A stretch of 9,189 nucleotides of DNA, taken from assembly GCA_904501855.1 (NCBI GenBank), contig CAJGCI010000071.1, forward strand, positions 1 through 9,189, read 5' to 3'. The stretch comes from Oscillospiraceae bacterium. Lineage in GTDB: Bacteria > Bacillota > Clostridia > Oscillospirales > Oscillospiraceae. Of this stretch, positions 6,883 through 9,189 are shown one piece after another (position 1 is the stretch's first letter; every line of letters begins with the position of its first letter). Under the pieces are notes generated by a model. The model was not told where the DNA came from and made no database searches. It saw only the letters and a list, made by a program, of their open reading frames with translations. Made by a program: the position numbers and the translations under genes.

Positions 6883-7278
6883 ATGGCTGAACTGACCGCA
6901 AAACAGAGAAAAGAATGCCTGTACGCCCAGCAGGGCGAACTGGACGCCGTCCTGATGTATCAGGAACTGGCCAAAGTGGTGAAGGATCCGAAGGATGCGG
7001 AGACTTTCAAACAGCTGGCTGCCGAGGAAGGCCGTCATGCTTCCGTTTTTCATGAACTGACTCAGGAAGTGCTGAAACCCAAGAAGACCAAGGCCGTGGC
7101 AGTTCCGATGCTCTATAAGATCTGCGGAAAGAAATTCCTGTATCCCATCATTGCCAAACAGGAATACGCCGCCGCCGACAAATATGAGCCGGTGGTGAAG
7201 GAGTTCCCCCAGGTGGAGAGCGTAAAGAATGACGAGATCCGCCATGGTGATACGGTAATGGCCCTTCTTAACAAGTAA
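6883..7278 (+). CDS. Ferritin-like diiron protein (rubrerythrin-type, no rubredoxin domain)
   Basis: A 131-residue protein with the helical layout of the ferritin/rubrerythrin superfamily. Likely metal ligands are Glu19 in QQGELDAVLMYQEL, the ExxH of EEGRHAS (Glu49, His52), Glu102 in KYEPVVKEF and the ExxH of NDEIRHG (Glu118, His121). This E / ExxH / E / ExxH pattern defines a diiron site. It lacks the C-terminal CxxC rubredoxin domain of classical rubrerythrins and the membrane part of VIT/CCC1 fusions. The likely role is peroxide reduction or iron handling in the cytoplasm. The ATG follows GGAGG with 8 bases of spacing. It is co-transcribed with the radical SAM gene and ends at an intrinsic terminator. 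The conserved pairing suggests a functional link, for example repair, maturation or protection of the partner, but this is inference. Confidence 0.85.
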   Translation: MAELTAKQRKECLYAQQGELDAVLMYQELAKVVKDPKDAETFKQLAAEEGRHASVFHELTQEVLKPKKTKAVAVPMLYKICGKKFLYPIIAKQEYAAADKYEPVVKEFPQVESVKNDEIRHGDTVMALLNK

Positions 7279-7289
7279 AAAGCCTGAAT

Positions 7290-7325
7290 GATGAGATCTG
7301 ATTTTCGGATCTCATCTTTTTTTTT
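7290..7325 (+). terminator. Intrinsic terminator of the radical SAM/ferritin-like operon
   Basis: GATGAGATC (7290-7298) pairs perfectly with GATCTCATC (7308-7316), and inner T-G and G-C pairs extend the stem to 11 bp around a 5-base loop. Nine T residues follow directly (7317-7325). It lies 11 bases after the ferritin-like gene's stop codon. Confidence 0.93.
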
Positions 7326-7344
7326 AAAAAAGAGAAAAAGGGGA

Positions 7345-7373
7345 TTGACAAAGTAGATTGTATAAAATATAAT
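7345..7373 (+). promoter_or_regulatory. Consensus sigma-A promoter of the peroxidase gene
   Basis: The -35 TTGACA (7345-7350) and -10 TATAAT (7368-7373) are both exact consensus, with 17 bases between them. A leader of about 37 nt follows before the ATG at 7417. A full-consensus promoter is often found on genes that are held off by a repressor, which fits the operator-like site in the spacer. Confidence 0.92.
7357..7368. promoter_or_regulatory. Operator-like palindrome in the peroxidase promoter spacer
   Basis: ATTGTATAAAAT is one base away from the palindrome ATTGTATACAAT and starts 12 bases after the first base of the -35 box, the same placement as in the radical SAM promoter. It touches the first base of the -10, so a bound protein would block RNA polymerase. 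AT-rich spacer composition could produce part of the match by chance. Confidence 0.4.
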
Positions 7374-7416
7374 TGTGTCAAACCAAAGGAAAAATATTTT
7401 AAAGGAGATAAACACA

Positions 7417-7962
7417 ATGGCTAACATTTATGATTACAGCGTACCCAAGACCGACGGCAGCGAACAGTCTCTGAAGGACTTTGAAGGAAAAGTAATGCTG
7501 ATTGTGAATACCGCAACCGGCTGCGGCTTTACTCCTCATTACGAGCCGATGGAAAAAATGTATGAAGAATACCACGACAAGGGATTTGAGATCATCGACG
7601 TTCCCTGCAACCAGTTCCGCGATCAGGCACCGGGAACCGACGAGGAGATCCATGAATTCTGCACGCTGAACTACAATACCCAGTTCCCGCAGATGAAGAA
7701 ATCCGATGTCAACGGTGAGAACGAGCTTCCGCTCTACACCTACCTGAAGAGCCAGAAGGGTTTTGAGGGATTCGGAAAGGGCGCCGCTGCGCTTGCCATG
7801 GCCGCCATGAGCAAGGCTGCCAACAAGGATTACAAGAACAGCCCGGACATCAAATGGAACTTCACCAAGTTCCTCGTGGACCGCGAAGGAAATGTCGTAG
7901 CACGTTTTGAGCCGACCCATAAGATGGAAGATGTTGAGGAAGCAGTGAAAAAACTTCTGTAA
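7417..7962 (+). CDS. Glutathione peroxidase-family thiol peroxidase (cysteine form)
   Basis: A 181-residue member of the glutathione peroxidase family with thioredoxin fold, reducing hydrogen peroxide or organic hydroperoxides in the cytoplasm. The peroxidatic residue is Cys36 in NTATGCGFTPHYE, encoded by TGC rather than a selenocysteine TGA. The other catalytic positions are visible as Gln70 in PCNQFRDQAPG and Trp147-Asn148 in KWNFTKFLVD. Cys82 in FCTLNYNTQFP is the position of the resolving cysteine in thioredoxin-dependent members, so the likely reductant is thioredoxin rather than glutathione. FRDQAPG replaces the more usual FGGQEPG. The ATG at 7417 has AAAGGAG ten bases before it; an in-frame GTG at 7375 lies in the promoter's downstream edge and is not used. 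It is a single-gene unit with its own promoter and terminator. Confidence 0.94.
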   Translation: MANIYDYSVPKTDGSEQSLKDFEGKVMLIVNTATGCGFTPHYEPMEKMYEEYHDKGFEIIDVPCNQFRDQAPGTDEEIHEFCTLNYNTQFPQMKKSDVNGENELPLYTYLKSQKGFEGFGKGAAALAMAAMSKAANKDYKNSPDIKWNFTKFLVDREGNVVARFEPTHKMEDVEEAVKKLL

Positions 7963-7969
7963 GAAGCAG

Positions 7970-8008
7970 ATCAGGCAGGAAGTTGAGCACTTCCTGCCTG
8001 ATGTTTTT
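7970..8008 (+). terminator. Intrinsic terminator after the peroxidase gene
   Basis: A perfect 14-bp stem (7970-7983 with 7989-8002) has a 5-base loop TGAGC and is followed by GTTTTT. It begins 8 bases after the peroxidase stop and ends 10 bases from the convergent glnS stop. On the minus strand no T run follows, so its role for glnS is less certain, although the hairpin itself is symmetric. Confidence 0.92.
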
Positions 8009-8017
8009 AAAGTTGGT

Positions 8018-9189
8018 TTATTTCTTGAAGCTTTCCTTCAGCGCCACGGCCCGGTTGAACACCAGATGATTGGGACGGCTGTCCGTGTTGTCGAGACAGA
8101 AGTAACCCTGACGCATGAACTGATAGCTCACAGACGTCTCGTTCTTCTTCGGCATGGGGATGGTGGCAAGAAAAGCCTCCACCTTGCAGCCTTCGATGAC
8201 CTTGAGACTGTCGGGATTCAGGGAATCCAGGAAATTCTTGTCCGGTCCGTCCGGTTCGGCATCGGCGAAGAGGTAGTCGTAAAGACGCACTTCCGCATCC
8301 ACGGCGGTGTTGGCATCCACCCAGTGAATGGTGGCACCCTTGACCTTGCGGCCGTCGGCAGGATTTCCGCCGCGGGAGTCGGGGTCGTAGGTGCAAAGGA
8401 CCTCCGTGACCTTGCCGTTTTCATCCTTGACGCATCCGGTGCAGCGGATCAGATAGGCGCCTTTCAGGCGGCACTCCGGTCCGTCGGGATACAGACGTTT
8501 GTATTTGGGGACCGTTTCCTCCAGGAAGTCGGAAGCCTCCACATACAGATGACGTGAGAAGTGGACGAGACGGGAACCTTCTTCCGGATGTAGGGGGTTG
8601 TTCTCGATCTCCAGCATCTCGGTCTGATCTTCCGGATAATTCGTGATGGTGAGCTTCACCGGCTCCACGACGCCCATGACGCGCATGGCGTGATCGTTGA
8701 GGTCGTCTCTCAGACAGCTCTCCAGCAGTGCCCAGTCCACGGTGGAATCCACTTTGGAGACTCCGATGCGGGTGGTGAAGTCCCGGATGGCGCCGGGCGT
8801 GTAGCCGCGGCGGCGGAGACCGCACAGTGTGGGCATTCTGGGATCGTCCCAGCCGGAAACGTGGTTTTCCTCCACCAGCTGGCGGAGCTTCCGCTTGGAC
8901 ATGACGGTATAGTTGATGCCGAGGCGGGCAAACTCGATCTGCCGGGGCTTGTGATAGGGAATGCTGATATTGTCGATGACCCAGTTGTACAGAGGCCGGT
9001 GGTCTTCATACTCCAGAGAGCACAGGGAATGGGTGATCCCTTCCAGTGCGTCCTGAATGGGATGGGCAAAATCGTACATGGGGAAGATACACCACTTGGT
9101 GCCCTGACGATGGTGCTCGATGTAACGGATCCGGTACAGCACCGGGTCACGCATGTTGAAGTTGCCGGAGGCCAGATCGATCTTGGCGC
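8018..9189 (-). CDS. glnS: Glutaminyl-tRNA synthetase, C-terminal two thirds
   Basis: About 389 residues of a class I aminoacyl-tRNA synthetase that charges tRNA-Gln with glutamine; the start is beyond the right edge. The fragment opens in AKIDLASGNFNMRDPVLYRI. It continues through the active-site block PMYDFAHPIQDALEGITHSL, the KMSKS-equivalent VMSKRKL (about residues 95-101 of the fragment) and GWDDPRMPTLCGLRRRGYTP. A C-terminal beta-barrel anticodon-binding region follows, from VEPVKLTITNYPE to the end. These blocks match GlnRS rather than bacterial GluRS, which has a helical anticodon domain. The HIGH motif and roughly 160-170 N-terminal residues are outside the window, judging from the usual 550-560 residue length. 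It ends in TAA and converges on the peroxidase gene. Having GlnRS means at least this route to Gln-tRNA does not need the GatCAB amidotransferase. Confidence 0.96.
   Translation of the reverse strand, partial: AKIDLASGNFNMRDPVLYRIRYIEHHRQGTKWCIFPMYDFAHPIQDALEGITHSLCSLEYEDHRPLYNWVIDNISIPYHKPRQIEFARLGINYTVMSKRKLRQLVEENHVSGWDDPRMPTLCGLRRRGYTPGAIRDFTTRIGVSKVDSTVDWALLESCLRDDLNDHAMRVMGVVEPVKLTITNYPEDQTEMLEIENNPLHPEEGSRLVHFSRHLYVEASDFLEETVPKYKRLYPDGPECRLKGAYLIRCTGCVKDENGKVTEVLCTYDPDSRGGNPADGRKVKGATIHWVDANTAVDAEVRLYDYLFADAEPDGPDKNFLDSLNPDSLKVIEGCKVEAFLATIPMPKKNETSVSYQFMRQGYFCLDNTDSRPNHLVFNRAVALKESFKK

Noticed and set aside
7345..7381. PerR or Fur box over the peroxidase promoter
   Set aside because: The AT-rich dyad does not fit TTATAATNATTATAA or the Fur consensus well; the shared ATTGTATACAAT-like site is the better explanation.
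7416..7962. Selenocysteine form of the peroxidase
   Set aside because: The catalytic codon is TGC (Cys36), not an in-frame TGA, so no selenocysteine insertion is needed.
8066..8557. A plus-strand frame opposite glnS
   Set aside because: Its sequence is the complement of the conserved GlnRS C-terminal domain and it has no supporting ribosome binding site.

Overview
The window looks like a chromosomal segment of an anaerobic, low-oxygen-adapted Firmicute, probably a clostridium or Lachnospiraceae-like relative. This is inferred from a two-subunit [4Fe-4S] class I fumarase, a K+-dependent-type membrane pyrophosphatase, a stand-alone ferritin-like protein, strong AGGAGG-type ribosome binding sites, sigma-A-type promoters and AT-rich spacers between moderately GC-rich genes. 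No species can be named from the sequence alone. There is no sign of mobile elements, CRISPR arrays, tRNA or rRNA genes.

Layout: (1) The left edge holds the 3' end of the fumarase alpha subunit gene followed by the complete beta subunit gene, both on +. (2) A perfect 14-bp hairpin separates them from a convergent hppA (membrane pyrophosphatase) on -. (3) An AT-rich intergenic region of about 370 bases divides hppA from a + strand two-component system: an OmpR/PhoB-type response regulator overlapping by 11 bases a histidine kinase with almost no extracellular sensor. A small flavodoxin gene follows after 51 bases. (4) A strong promoter drives a radical SAM gene with a shortened SPASM-like C-terminus plus a 131-residue ferritin-like (rubrerythrin-type) gene, ending at a clear intrinsic terminator. 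(5) A consensus promoter drives a monocistronic glutathione peroxidase-family gene. (6) A strong hairpin separates this from a convergent glnS (glutaminyl-tRNA synthetase) on -, which runs off the right edge.

The middle-right part (flavodoxin, radical SAM, ferritin-like protein, thiol peroxidase) reads as a redox and peroxide-defence neighbourhood. The most notable signal is that the promoters of the radical SAM/ferritin-like operon and of the peroxidase share more than the core boxes. Both are TTGACA-N17-TAATAT or TATAAT, and both carry at the identical offset a 12-base site one mismatch away from the palindrome ATTGTATACAAT. This suggests that one repressor controls both units. The radical SAM/ferritin-like pair has no function I can name and is the best candidate here for an undescribed system.
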